Source of the DNA: VXYK01 sp965214565
GTDB taxonomy: Bacteria; Actinomycetota; Acidimicrobiia; Acidimicrobiales; Aldehydirespiratoraceae
Direction: 5' to 3'
DNA: 64,000 nt
NCBI GenBank assembly: GCA_965214565.1
Contig: OZ243951.1
Coordinates: forward strand, 1,984,001 to 2,048,000
Positions 44,754 through 56,006 of this stretch are shown piece after piece (within the stretch, counting starts at the first letter, position 1; every line of letters begins with the position of its first letter). The translations under genes and the position numbers were made by a program. The notes below the pieces were generated by a model. That model did not search any database. It saw only the letters and a list, made by a program, of their open reading frames with translations, and was not told the DNA's origin.

Positions 44754-45536
44754 TTAGCGGCCGGTGAACGAAGCCTTTCCGGGACCGTTCTGCAGGAAGC
44801 TCTGAACGCCGATGGTGCTGTCTTCGGTGTTGAAGCAGTCGGCGAACAGTTCCGACTCAATCTTGACCGCTTCGTCTAGGGGCAGGTGGTAGCCGCTCAG
44901 CACGGCGGCCTTGGCGAGCTGCAGTGAGGCAGGGCCGGCGGCATAGCCCTCGGCCATCTTGGTCGCCTCGGTCTGCACTTCGTCGGGTTCGAAGATCGCC
45001 GAGATCAGATTGCAGGCGAGGGCCTCTTCGGCGTCGATAGTGCGGCCCGAATACACGAGGTCTTTGGCCTTGGTCACGCCCGCCAGCCGGGCCAGCCGCT
45101 GGGTGGCCCCGCCGCCTGGAATGATCCCCAGCAGAACTTCGGGGTTTCCGAGTTGGGCGTTGCTCGCAGCCACACGGAAGTCGGTGGCGAGGGCGAGTTC
45201 AAGGCCGCCTCCCAGCGCATAGCCGTTGATGGCGCTGATGGTGATCTGCGGCAGCGTCTCGATGGCCAGCGCGACGTTGTTGAACTGCTGGGAGAAGGCG
45301 AGTGCCTGCTCGCGGTCGAAGGTCGGGAACCGTTCTATGTCGGCGCCGGCCGCGAAGTGACGGGATCCCCCTGTGAGCATCACGGCTCGGATCCCGCGGT
45401 CGTCGGCCAGCGTGTTGCAGACGGTGCCGAGTTCGTCGAGCATTGCTTCGTTCACCGCGTTCACTTTGGGGCGGTCGAGCCGGACTGTGGCGACCCCGGT
45501 GGTGGTCTTGCGTTCAAGTTGGACTACCGATGACAT
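44754..45536 (-). CDS. Enoyl-CoA hydratase/isomerase (crotonase) family
   Basis: A 260-residue crotonase: AVMLTGGSRHFAAGADIERF is the first oxyanion-hole strand, and INGYALGGGLELALATDFRV the second with the GGG core. GNPEVLLGIIPGGGATQRLARL contains the catalytic Glu region, with Glu conserved. The start is ATG 45536 (MSSVVQLERK). It hydrates enoyl-CoA in beta-oxidation or amino-acid breakdown. It is convergent with the ABC operon. Confidence 0.92.
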   Translation of the reverse strand: MSSVVQLERKTTTGVATVRLDRPKVNAVNEAMLDELGTVCNTLADDRGIRAVMLTGGSRHFAAGADIERFPTFDREQALAFSQQFNNVALAIETLPQITISAINGYALGGGLELALATDFRVAASNAQLGNPEVLLGIIPGGGATQRLARLAGVTKAKDLVYSGRTIDAEEALACNLISAIFEPDEVQTEATKMAEGYAAGPASLQLAKAAVLSGYHLPLDEAVKIESELFADCFNTEDSTIGVQSFLQNGPGKASFTGR

Positions 45537-45667
45537 GTTTCGAACCCTATCCGGCGATCCAGATTCAGATGGCATTCGATGGGGTGTTCGGGGCCGATGG
45601 GGTGTTTGCGGCGCAGAGCTGCAAGACTCCTAGCCTTGGGCTAACCAATCAGTCGCTGGGGGATTGA

Positions 45668-46681
45668 ATGTCGACGGTTACGGTTCTCACGCCGCACGAA
45701 TCGCTTGAAATAGACGGACACTGTGTCGATGATCTGGTGCTGATCGACCGAGAGTCGCTGCGTGGGGTTCTCGGCTGGGACCTGAAACCTCAGGGTCTGT
45801 GTCGGCAGAGCGAGTGCGTTCCGGTCACCGAGACCGACCTGCTGCATGGTGACTACGTTGATCTCCGCGCTGCTGCGAAAGCTGTCGGTGTTACTTCCAT
45901 GCTTGCAGACGACACCGATCTCGTGGCTTTGAGCGTGCCGTCCCAGACCCGCAGCGATGCGCTCAGCCGGCGTCGTGCCCCCAATTTCGTGCTGCCCGAC
46001 CTTGACGGGGAGGACCGGTCGCTGGAGCAGTTCGCGGGCCGCAAGAGGCTGCTGGTGGCCTTTGCAAGTTGGTGAGGCTGCGGATTTGAACTGCCCGGGT
46101 GGCAGGCACTCAACGATGAGCTGAGCGACAGCGGCTTCATGGTGATCGGGGTGGCGCTCGACGAGTCGGCCGACGACGTTCGGCCCCTCACCGAGGGTAT
46201 TTCGTTTCCTGTGCTGCTTGACCGGGACCATGTGCTCGCCGAACTGTATGCCGTGAGCAATGTGCCCACGGTGGTGTGGATCGATGAGGACGGTGTCATC
46301 GCCCGGCCGAACTCAGCGGAGGTCGGCACCGACATGTTCTTCGAGTTCACGGGTGTGCGCGCAGATGGGCATCTCGACGGGGTGCGTGAGTGGGTCCGTT
46401 CGGGGAAGCTCCCCGCAGACGCCGCCACGGAGATTCCCGACCTTGACGACGATGAGATCGAGGCTCGACTGGCTTTCCGGATCGCTGTTCATCTGCGTCG
46501 CCGCGGTGACCCGTCGGCGGCCGCCTGGTTCGCGACCGCCGCCGAACTCGCCCCCATGGATTTCACCGTGCGCCGTGCGGCCATGCCCCTGCAGGACCTC
46601 AGCCCGTTCGGTGAACACTTCTTCGAGTTCTACGCCGAATGGAAGAAGGCCGGCCGCCCCTACCACGGCATCCCCCGCTAG
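45668..46681 (+). CDS. Selenocysteine-containing thioredoxin-fold (redoxin/TlpA-like) protein
   Basis: The frame is open from ATG 45668 to TAG 46681 except for one TGA at 46073-46075, residue 136 of 337. The codon falls at the active site: LLVAFASW-U-GCGFELPGWQ, where relatives have W-C-G-C. The frame continues after it with the conserved thioredoxin-fold body (VIGVALDESADDV, VPTVVWIDEDG). The first ~110 residues are an unassigned domain, followed by PNFVLPDLDG. A hairpin just downstream suits a bacterial SECIS. The alternative is a recent nonsense mutation, but no other damage is visible. The likely role is thiol-disulfide or peroxide chemistry. A strong GGGGG ribosome site precedes the start. 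Confidence 0.85.
46073..46105 (+). promoter_or_regulatory. UGA codon and bSECIS-like hairpin
   Basis: Fifteen bases after the UGA, CTGCC (46091-46095) and GGCAG (46101-46105) pair around a CGGGT loop. A G is the second base of the apical loop, 22 nt from the UGA; known bacterial SECIS elements have a small apical loop with a G in the first two positions at a distance of about 16-37 nt. Confidence 0.75.
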
Positions 46682-46691
46682 CGGCGCGCGC

Positions 46692-48209
46692 TCAGAGGCT
46701 GAAGGTTCCGGAGGCGACTTCGATCGGCTTGCCCACGCTTTCGACCTCGGTGCAGGTTCTGATGAGGCCCGGGTCGGTGCTCGTGGCCCAGGTCCGGGTG
46801 CCGTCGGCGAAGCGAACCAGGCCGATCGCCCGCGTGGGCCCCTCACGGTCGTAGGCGACTGTCACCCCGTCGAGTGTTGCGATCCCGGACGTGTCGGGGT
46901 CAGCGGGTTCGCGAACGGGGGCGTCGTGGCTTGCGGTTATTTGCCGGTGTGGTCGGCGGGGTGGCGTAGTCGAGTAGGTGGCGAGTGCGTGTTTGGCGAC
47001 GTGGCCGCCGTTGCCCTGGACCAGGCCCATGGAACCGGGGTCGGATCGGAGTCGGTCGACCATGCCGATCACGCTCTCACCGGCAGCGAAGTTGAGCGGT
47101 GCGCCGGCGAACGCCAGCCCCCCGGTCACGGTGAGCGCACGGTCTGTGCTGATCTGAAGCACCTCCGTCGTGAGCGCCACCATCGACGGGAAGCACGAGT
47201 AGAGGTCCAGGTGCTCGACTTCGTTGAGGTCGCCGATCATCGCCCGCAACGCGGCACCGGCAGCATCGAGGCCCGGCGCTGTGGCGAGTTCATGACGGCT
47301 GATCAGGCTGGCCGTGTCGCTGGCGAGCACACAGTGCTGTGGGTAGACCCGTTGATCGGCGCTGACCCCCATGCGGTCGGCGGTCTCGCTGCTGGTGATC
47401 ACGACCGCGCCCGCATGGTCGACGTTGTTGTTGGCGCACATCGCTTTCGTATAGGGCCAGCTCACGAAGCGGTTGTCGCTGCCGGGTCCGCGGATCTGCG
47501 CCGCGGTCATGGCACTGCGGTCCGCGGCGTGGGGATTGTCTGCGGCGACTGCGGCGTAACCGGCCCACAGTGATGCTGAGCGGTCTCGGGACTCGTCGAG
47601 TGTCTCGCCCCTTCGGTGGCGCAGCGCGCTGTCGAAGACGGCGTAGCTGTTGCGGGGTGTCTCTGCGCCGCGCTCGATGGCCGTTGCGTCGCCCATGTCC
47701 AGTGGAGGACCGAAGTTCTCTACGCTGTTGGTACCGGTCTCGCTCCTGCGGGGGACATCGATGCCCAGCCTCTTCTGGGCCCGCCTCGAGAGGTTGTTCT
47801 CCCCGCAGGTCATCACCGCAATGTCGATCTCTCCGCCCCTAATCCGATCGCTGAGAGCGGCGAGCAGATGGATCGGCATCTGCCCGCCGAAAGAAGATTG
47901 CACGGTCCGTGAGGGTTCGATACCGCACTCCGCTGCGACCAGAGTGGCAGGGTCCCGGTAGCGCCACAGTCCGCCGACCACCGCCACAGTGTCGACCGAC
48001 TCACGCCACTTCCCCCGAGCCCCAGCAGACCGCCCCGCGTCGGCGGTGCGGCCAGAGCGGGGCCGGGCACAGTCGCTGAGGGCCAGCTCGACGGCTTGGG
48101 CCATGAGCTCAATCGAATCCGCAGCGTGGACGATCTCGTGGTTGTCGGCGAACGAATGAGAGACTTGGCCGACCCCGACGATCACCGGTGTGCGTGGGTC
48201 AAGATTCAC
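46692..48209 (-). CDS. Thiolase-fold acetyl-CoA acetyltransferase-like protein
   Basis: A 505-residue member of the thiolase superfamily, of the actinobacterial group related to SCP2/acetyl-CoA acetyltransferases. It has PVIVGVGQVSHSF, VAVVGGLWRYRDP, and in the C-terminal half LYSCFPSMVALTTE and VQGNGGHVAKHALATY, with a final beta-rich tail. The classical nucleophile Cys is not obvious in the expected TCGENN segment, where C precedes GENN, so catalysis is uncertain. It is divergent from the SDR gene, with a long palindrome between them. Confidence 0.82.
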   Translation of the reverse strand: MNLDPRTPVIVGVGQVSHSFADNHEIVHAADSIELMAQAVELALSDCARPRSGRTADAGRSAGARGKWRESVDTVAVVGGLWRYRDPATLVAAECGIEPSRTVQSSFGGQMPIHLLAALSDRIRGGEIDIAVMTCGENNLSRRAQKRLGIDVPRRSETGTNSVENFGPPLDMGDATAIERGAETPRNSYAVFDSALRHRRGETLDESRDRSASLWAGYAAVAADNPHAADRSAMTAAQIRGPGSDNRFVSWPYTKAMCANNNVDHAGAVVITSSETADRMGVSADQRVYPQHCVLASDTASLISRHELATAPGLDAAGAALRAMIGDLNEVEHLDLYSCFPSMVALTTEVLQISTDRALTVTGGLAFAGAPLNFAAGESVIGMVDRLRSDPGSMGLVQGNGGHVAKHALATYSTTPPRRPHRQITASHDAPVREPADPDTSGIATLDGVTVAYDREGPTRAIGLVRFADGTRTWATSTDPGLIRTCTEVESVGKPIEVASGTFSL

Positions 48210-48242
48210 TGAGGCCCGATTCTAGTGTCATGCCGGGTTCCG

Positions 48243-48293
48243 CCAAATCTGCGCGTTCAGCCACACATAATGTGGCTCAGCGCGCAGATTTGG
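48243..48293. repeat. 51-bp near-perfect palindrome between divergent genes
   Basis: Two 23-bp arms (48243-48265 and 48271-48293) match at 21 of 23 positions around a CATAA loop. The outer 13 bases of each arm (CCAAATCTGCGCG) are perfectly paired. It lies between the divergent thiolase and SDR starts. No terminator role fits divergent genes, so an operator or a small palindromic mobile element is more likely. Confidence 0.85.
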
Positions 48294-48330
48294 GGTAGTT
48301 CTGTCTTGAGCTGCGAAAGGTGGGCCTGCC

Positions 48331-49134
48331 ATGACCCTTACTCCACAGAGCGTCCTGTTGACGGATCGAGTTGCGGTTGTAACCGGAGCGGGACAGGGCA
48401 TCGGAGAGGCGGTCGCGCTGGCGTTGGCACGGTTTGGTGCCGACGTCGCAATCTGCGACATGCACGGCGACAGGCTGTCGCCGGTGGCTGCGGCCATCGA
48501 GGAGACTGGCCGCCGCTGCCACGCCACTGAACTCGATGTGCGTGACTCGGCTGGTGTCGACCGCTGGCTCGGCAGTGTCGTAGAGGAGCTCGGGGCAATA
48601 GATGTGCTGGTCAACAATGCTGGGGGAGGGTTCCACTCGCTGTATTCGGGAGTGTCGCCGAAGGGGGAGGGTGTCCTGATCGCCGAGAACTTCTCCACCG
48701 TCACCAATTGTGTGCGACACGGAGTGGACCGGATGAACGACGGTGCCTCGATAATCAACGTGACTTCCGTGGAGGCGTACCACGCGGCCCCTGGATTCGC
48801 GGTCTACGCGGCGATGAAGGCTGCCGTTGAGCAGTTCACCAAGTCGCTGGCACTTGAACTGGGTGGGCGCGGCATCCGGGTCAACTGCATCGCCCCTGAC
48901 ATGACCCCGACTCCGGGCGACCAGAGTCTGGCTGAGGCAAGCAGCGCCATGATCGACGGGATGGAGCCGACACCACTGCGCCGCATGGGGTCCACCGACG
49001 AGAACGCTGCGGTGGTGGTCTTCCTGGCGTCCGATATGGCGAGTTTCGTGACTGGAACATCGATCCCTGTCGACGGCGGCACGATCGCGGCTGCTGCCTG
49101 GAAAGTCCGAGACGACGGCACGTTCGCCATGTGA
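48331..49134 (+). CDS. Short-chain dehydrogenase/reductase
   Basis: A 267-residue SDR: cofactor loop VTGAGQGIGEAVALAL, structural NNAGGG, and the catalytic series Ser (VTSVEAY), Tyr and Lys (YAAMKAAVEQFTKSLALELG). The tail VTGTSIPVDGGTIAA is typical. It probably oxidises a hydroxy-acyl or alcohol substrate. The ATG has GAAAGG upstream. Confidence 0.92.
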   Translation: MTLTPQSVLLTDRVAVVTGAGQGIGEAVALALARFGADVAICDMHGDRLSPVAAAIEETGRRCHATELDVRDSAGVDRWLGSVVEELGAIDVLVNNAGGGFHSLYSGVSPKGEGVLIAENFSTVTNCVRHGVDRMNDGASIINVTSVEAYHAAPGFAVYAAMKAAVEQFTKSLALELGGRGIRVNCIAPDMTPTPGDQSLAEASSAMIDGMEPTPLRRMGSTDENAAVVVFLASDMASFVTGTSIPVDGGTIAAAAWKVRDDGTFAM

Positions 49135-49170
49135 GCGAGTGCTGCAACGTCTCTGCGCGCACGGCTCACC

Positions 49171-49995
49171 TCAGAGCACCGCGGCGAGGATTTCGGTGGC
49201 TGCACGCCGCGGGTCCTCGAGAGGACCGAAGTGGGTGTTGTCAGGCCAGACCACGCTGCGGGCGTTGGGGAGTTGATCCGTTATCTGCTTGGCGACGGTC
49301 GAGGGTGCACCGCCGTCTGTAGACGTGGCCACCGTGAACGGGGCAGCCACGGACGGGAGTTGATCGAACAGCTCAAGGTCGACCCCTTCAAAGAGCCGTG
49401 CCTCGGTTTCCCCAGAGGTTTTCAGGGTAATTCCGGTGTCGGTCTCGAGGAAGCCGTCGACCACATAGTCTCTGATGACGTTGCGGCTGACCAGCGCAAA
49501 CGGGGCTGCTTGTGCGTAGCGCCCGATGGCTTGGTCGAACGAGTCGAAGTGGTGTCGACGTAGCCGTGCAGACTCGGCGAGTCTGTTGCCGCGGTCAGCG
49601 ACGGTCACCGCGACCGGCGGGAAGATCACCGGTTCGAACACCCAGGCCGCGGAGACCAGACCAGGATGCAGCAGGGCGGTCTTGGCGGCCACTGCGCCGC
49701 CCATGGAGTGCCCGGCGACCGCCCAGGAGTCGACACCGAGATGTTCGCTGACCGCCTGCACGTCGTCGGCCATCGAAGCCCATCCGAGGTCTGTGTCGTC
49801 GGGGGTGATCGAGTCGCCGTGGCCGCGCAGGTCCGGTGCCCAGACGTGGAAGTGACCGACGAGGTGTTCAGCGACGGCTCGGTAGCAGCGACCGTGGAAA
49901 CCTGTGGCATGCAGAATCAACAGCGGTGGGCCGCAGCCCCCGAGGTCGTGCAGCGCGACGCTGACACCGTCGCTGGATTCGATCAGTGTCGGCAT
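49171..49995 (-). CDS. Alpha/beta-fold hydrolase
   Basis: A 274-residue hydrolase. HATGFHGRCY is the oxyanion loop, GHSMGGAVAAK carries the nucleophilic Ser, and WPDNTHFGPLEDP the catalytic His, with Asp likely in the strand before the last helices. It could hydrolyse an ester, lactone or ring-fission product. It is the last of several same-strand genes (51-54 kb Mo-hydroxylase, cupin, CMD). The start ATG sits at the edge of a 17-bp repeat array. Confidence 0.88.
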   Translation of the reverse strand: MPTLIESSDGVSVALHDLGGCGPPLLILHATGFHGRCYRAVAEHLVGHFHVWAPDLRGHGDSITPDDTDLGWASMADDVQAVSEHLGVDSWAVAGHSMGGAVAAKTALLHPGLVSAAWVFEPVIFPPVAVTVADRGNRLAESARLRRHHFDSFDQAIGRYAQAAPFALVSRNVIRDYVVDGFLETDTGITLKTSGETEARLFEGVDLELFDQLPSVAAPFTVATSTDGGAPSTVAKQITDQLPNARSVVWPDNTHFGPLEDPRRAATEILAAVL

Positions 49996-50046
49996 TCGAT
50001 CAGTGTCGGCATTCGATCAACGTTGGCATTCGATCAGTGCTGGCAT
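49979..50046. repeat. 17-bp tandem repeat, four copies, over a start codon
   Basis: Four units of TCGATCAGTGTCGGCAT (49979, 49996, 50013, 50030) repeat the first 17 bases of the hydrolase gene, so each unit carries an ATG on the minus strand. Only the innermost one is in frame with the gene. The array fills the gap to the CMD gene. Confidence 0.9.
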
Positions 50047-50067
50047 TGGGCTTCTGTCGGCACGGGT

Positions 50068-50586
50068 TCAGTCGGTGCCCTCGGGCAGCAGATAGAAGCC
50101 GTCGTCGTCTGCGGCGATGTCGAGCACCGCGAGGAAGCGTCCGTTGCCGACTGTCATTGCGCACAGGGCGGTCAACTCGATGACCTCGACGTCTGAGAAA
50201 TGGTTGCGAACCTCAGCCATGAACTCGTCGTCGATCGAATGGTGGTTTCTGGCGAAACGGTCCGCGAACTCACCGGCGAGGCGTTCACGCTCGGTCAAGC
50301 CCTCGATTGCCGGCGGCGCGCCGATGGAGCACGCCATCACCTCTTGGACCGCGTCCTCGTCGAGACCCTGCGCGGCGGCTTTGGGTGAGCGTGTGTTGAG
50401 GCACACCCCGCAGCCGTTGGCAACCGCGACACGAAGCCGGGCGATCTCGCGCAGCCGAGCGGGCAGCGAGGTCTTCTCATACACCGCGTTGGCGAACACC
50501 CACATGCCTTTGGCCACGTCGGGTTGCATCATCAGCAACCGTTCCCGCTCGAGCCCTTCGCCGTCTACAACATCAATTCGTGCCAT
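50068..50586 (-). CDS. Carboxymuconolactone decarboxylase-family protein
   Basis: A 172-residue CMD/AhpD-like protein with the CxxC pair in AVANGCGVCLNTRS, and His-containing helices downstream. AhpD-type members use the pair for thiol-disulfide chemistry; CMD members act on aromatic ring-cleavage products. The CxxC favours the redox type. It belongs to the Mo-hydroxylase-cupin-hydrolase run on the minus strand. Confidence 0.88.
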   Translation of the reverse strand: MARIDVVDGEGLERERLLMMQPDVAKGMWVFANAVYEKTSLPARLREIARLRVAVANGCGVCLNTRSPKAAAQGLDEDAVQEVMACSIGAPPAIEGLTERERLAGEFADRFARNHHSIDDEFMAEVRNHFSDVEVIELTALCAMTVGNGRFLAVLDIAADDDGFYLLPEGTD

Positions 50587-50624
50587 CGGTCAATCCTTTT
50601 GGTGAGTGGTAGTGGGGCGCCGGC

Positions 50625-51071
50625 TCATGTGAGCACGTTGGGGCGGTCGAGGCCCTGGGCTTCGCACATGGCCATGTAGGCGGTGTAGATGCCCTCGGCG
50701 TCGGTGATCGACTCGACGTTGCCGTCGGCGTCGAGGTTGAGGTTGGAGCCGTAGATCTGGAACCACACATCGGTCAGTTCGGTGTTGTCGTCGGGCACCG
50801 TGAGTGTGTGCTCCGACCCGGCGGGCTCGTACAGGAAAGAACCGGCACGGTTGATGTAGTCGTATTCGGCGTACCTCCAGGCCCCGGTCAACGTGTAGCC
50901 GTACACCTGCCCGGTGTGGCGGTGTTTCTGGACCACGACTCCGGGCGCGAAGCGGTTGCGTACGATCCAGAGACCGGCCTCGATATCGGCCTGCACCAGT
51001 TTGAGTTCAACGCCTGTGCCGGTGTCGACCCAGGGGATCTCTTCTTCGCCGAGGTGGAATGCTTCTGTCAT
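50625..51071 (-). CDS. Cupin protein (2,4'-dihydroxyacetophenone dioxygenase-like)
   Basis: A 148-residue cupin: QKHRHTGQVYGYTLTGAWRY carries the first His/His (His-x-His) and following Glu-equivalent positions, and PAGSEHTLTVP the second-motif His. It resembles iron cupins that cleave aromatic ketones. The site lacks a clear Glu between motifs. It is 38 bp upstream of the CMD gene. Confidence 0.78.
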   Translation of the reverse strand: MTEAFHLGEEEIPWVDTGTGVELKLVQADIEAGLWIVRNRFAPGVVVQKHRHTGQVYGYTLTGAWRYAEYDYINRAGSFLYEPAGSEHTLTVPDDNTELTDVWFQIYGSNLNLDADGNVESITDAEGIYTAYMAMCEAQGLDRPNVLT

Positions 51072-51184
51072 GGCGCGCCAGCGTAGGTCGCCGACAGCCG
51101 CTTGGCTAAACCCGCCATACTGAGCGGCACAAACGACCGAAAGGCTCAGTCGGCCGAACGGCTCAGACGGCCGAGACGCTTGCG

Positions 51185-51999
51185 TCAGGCGACGCCGGCT
51201 GCTTTGAGGGCCCGTTCGGTGAAGACCTGGGCCAGATGACGGCGATAGTCGGCATCGGCGTTGAGATCGGACGGGGGTTGCAGTCCGTCGGCTGCCACCG
51301 CTGCGGCGTCGGCGGCCGAGGCGCCTGCTGCGACCGCGGCTTCGACAGCTGATGCGCGCAACGGGGTGGAGCCCATGTTGACCAGGCTCACCCCGGCGCC
51401 GGAATCGGCCACCGCGACACCCACGATCGCCCAGTCCTGGGCTCGGCGGTTGAACTTTTGATAGTTCCAGCCACCGGCGCTCGCCGCGACTCTCACCTCG
51501 ACGATCATCTCGTCATCAGCGAGTGCTGATTCGAAGTACCCGGTGAAGAAGTCTGTGGCGGCGATCTCACGGTCACCGCCAGGGCCGCGGGCCACGATCG
51601 TGCCTCCGAGCGCCAGTACCGCGGCGGGAAGGTCCGAGGCTGGGTCAGAGTGGGCCAGAGTGCCCCCCAACGTGCCTCGGTGGCGCACCGCCGGGTCACC
51701 CACAAGCGCCGCGACCGAAGCCAGCAGCGGGGCGGACTCCGCCAGCAGTGCTGAATGCTCGAGTTCGCTGTGGCGGGTGAGCGCACCGATCGAGATGGTT
51801 CCGTTGTTGGAGTTGATGTAACGCAGATCATCGAGCCGCCCCACGTCAACAAGCACCGTCGGTGTGGCAAGACGGAAGCGCATCATCGGGATGAGGCTGT
51901 GACCACCGGCCAGCAGCTTGGCTTCGTCGCCGTGCTCAGCGAGCAGCGAAACAGCGTGTTCGGCCGATTCGGCCACCTCATAGTCGAAACTTGCGGGAA

Positions 52000-52003
<4 letters not shown>
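51185..52003 (-). CDS. Molybdenum hydroxylase FAD-binding subunit (CoxM-like)
   Basis: A 272-residue medium subunit of the xanthine oxidase family. FAD-binding loops LLAGGHSLIPMMRFRLA and the RHRGTLGGTLAHSDPASD segment are clear. It passes electrons from the iron-sulfur subunit to an acceptor via FAD. It overlaps the large-subunit gene by 4 bp. Confidence 0.93.
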
Positions 52004-54411
<2,408 letters not shown>

Positions 54412-54414
54412 TGT

Positions 54415-54906
54415 TCACTCCCCGTCCGTATTGGAACCGTCTGATCCCGAGCCGGCCACAGCGAGCACTGCGTTCACAATGTTCTGATAGCCCGTGCAGC
54501 GGCACAGGTTCCCTTCGAGCCCATGGCGCACGCCGTGGTCGTCGAGTTCGGGATACTCCTCGACCAGTGATATTGCCGCCATCACCATTCCGGGTGTGCA
54601 GTAACCGCATTGCAGAGCGTGGTGTTCATGGAACGCCTGCTGCATTGGATGCATCGTGCCGTCAGCGTCAGCGACGCCCTCAATGGTGGTGATGTCGGCT
54701 CCGTCGGCTTGAACTGCAAACATCGTGCAGGACTTTGCGGATTGACCGTTGATAAGAACGGTGCAAGCGCCGCAGCTGCTCGAGTCGCAGCCGATGTTTG
54801 TTCCCGTGAGGCGCAGTTCGTCGCGCAGTGCGTGCACCAGCAGGGTGCGCGGCTCGACTTCGAGGCTTCTTTCGGTGCCGTTGACGGCCAAAGTTACTGA
54901 CTCCAT
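54415..54906 (-). CDS. Molybdenum hydroxylase [2Fe-2S] subunit (CoxS-like)
   Basis: A 163-residue iron-sulfur subunit. The first cluster has IGCDSSSCGACTVLING and the second QCGYCTPGMVM with CRCTGYQNI, giving all eight Cys ligands. The start ATG 54906 (MESVTLAVNG) matches the family N-terminus. It is the first gene of the operon, three bases from the large subunit. Confidence 0.95.
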   Translation of the reverse strand: MESVTLAVNGTERSLEVEPRTLLVHALRDELRLTGTNIGCDSSSCGACTVLINGQSAKSCTMFAVQADGADITTIEGVADADGTMHPMQQAFHEHHALQCGYCTPGMVMAAISLVEEYPELDDHGVRHGLEGNLCRCTGYQNIVNAVLAVAGSGSDGSNTDGE

Positions 54907-55021
54907 GTGTCTCCTTTGACGATTTGACGGTTGGGGTGGACCGTTGAGGCTGAAATGTTGCCGCGTCCGAGCGTACATGTCCAGCGCTACGGACACTTGT
55001 TTGTCGTTTCGGGTCTTGGGC

Positions 55022-55888
55022 TCAGCTCGGAGGTTCGTTGCCCTGTTGGCGTAGGAAGTGCTCGAACTCCTCTGCGAGATCGTCGGAGGTGGGGAGGCTT
55101 GATTCTGCGTCGGCGTCGTAGCGCTGTTCGAGGGAGCGGACGTAGTGGAATATCTCGTTGTTCCTGTCCATTGCCTCGTTGACTTGGGACTCCCATTCGT
55201 GGGTCTGTTGGTCGAGCCTGGCCCAGTGGGTGGGCAGGCCGGTCACCCGTTCGAAGCGTTCCAGCAGTGCGCGCGAGGCTTTGGGGTTGGGTGTGCCCGA
55301 CACGTAGTGCGGCACGCTTGCCCGCAGCGACACTGCGGGGATGTCGGCAGCGTCGAGGCGTTCGTGGAGGGCTCCGACTATTCCGGTCGGTCCCTGGTAT
55401 GAGGGTGGGTTGAGGCGCAGCCGCTTGCCGAGTTCCTCATCGGTGGTCGAGCCTGTGATCGTCGGGGGGCGGGTGTGGGGTACCTCTGAGATCATCGATC
55501 CGAGGGTGACCACGAGTTTGACGTCGAGTCGCTCGATGACCTCCAGGATTGTGTCGACGAAGGTCCGCCAGCGCAGGTGCGGCTCGACTCCCTCGATGAG
55601 CACGAGGTCGCGGTCGCGGTTGTCGAGTGTCAGGCAGTGCACATCGTTTGTCGGCCATTCGATGGTCCGTTGGCCGTCCGGGCCGATCCGCACGGTGGGT
55701 CGGCGTTCGTTGAAGTCGAAGAACTCGTCGGAGTCGATGCTGGCCAGGTGGGTGGCGTCGGGGCCTCGCATCGCTTCGACCGCTCCGGTGGCGGCGCCGC
55801 CTACGTCGAACCAACCGTCCCAGGCGGTGACGAGGATCGGTGAGTGGAGTGACCGCGGCGGGTCGTGGTGCCAGAGGAGTTGCTCCAT
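55022..55888 (-). CDS. PAC2-family protein
   Basis: A 288-residue protein of the PAC2 (proteasome assembly chaperone-like) family: SPILVTAWDGWFDVGGAATGAVE, LIEGVEPHLRWRTFVDTILE, LGSMISEVPHTRPPTITGS, and a later ALLERFERVTGLPTHW. The biochemical role in bacteria is not established. It sits between leuA and the Mo-hydroxylase operon on the same strand, with a tandem repeat upstream. Confidence 0.85.
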   Translation of the reverse strand: MEQLLWHHDPPRSLHSPILVTAWDGWFDVGGAATGAVEAMRGPDATHLASIDSDEFFDFNERRPTVRIGPDGQRTIEWPTNDVHCLTLDNRDRDLVLIEGVEPHLRWRTFVDTILEVIERLDVKLVVTLGSMISEVPHTRPPTITGSTTDEELGKRLRLNPPSYQGPTGIVGALHERLDAADIPAVSLRASVPHYVSGTPNPKASRALLERFERVTGLPTHWARLDQQTHEWESQVNEAMDRNNEIFHYVRSLEQRYDADAESSLPTSDDLAEEFEHFLRQQGNEPPS

Positions 55889-55913
55889 TGCCCAAGCATG
55901 CTATTTGGACGCC

Positions 55914-56003
55914 GGGCCGATCGGATGCGGGGCCGATCAGATACGGGCCGATGGACGTCGGGCCGATGGACGTCGGGCCGATGGATTCGGGCCGGTCGGA
56001 TAT
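55914..56003. repeat. About 15-bp tandem repeat (GGGCCGAT...)
   Basis: Six units of 14-16 bp beginning GGGCCGAT or GGGCCGGT (55914, 55930, 55945, 55960, 55975, 55989), two of them identical, occupy the gap between the leuA stop and the PAC2 start. No gene overlaps them. Confidence 0.9.
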
Positions 56004-56006
56004 GGG

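Noticed and set aside
46076..46681. Two separate genes split at the TGA of the redoxin
   Set aside because: The second half would begin in mid-domain at an ATG inside the thioredoxin fold, while the joined reading gives a complete fold with Sec at the active site.
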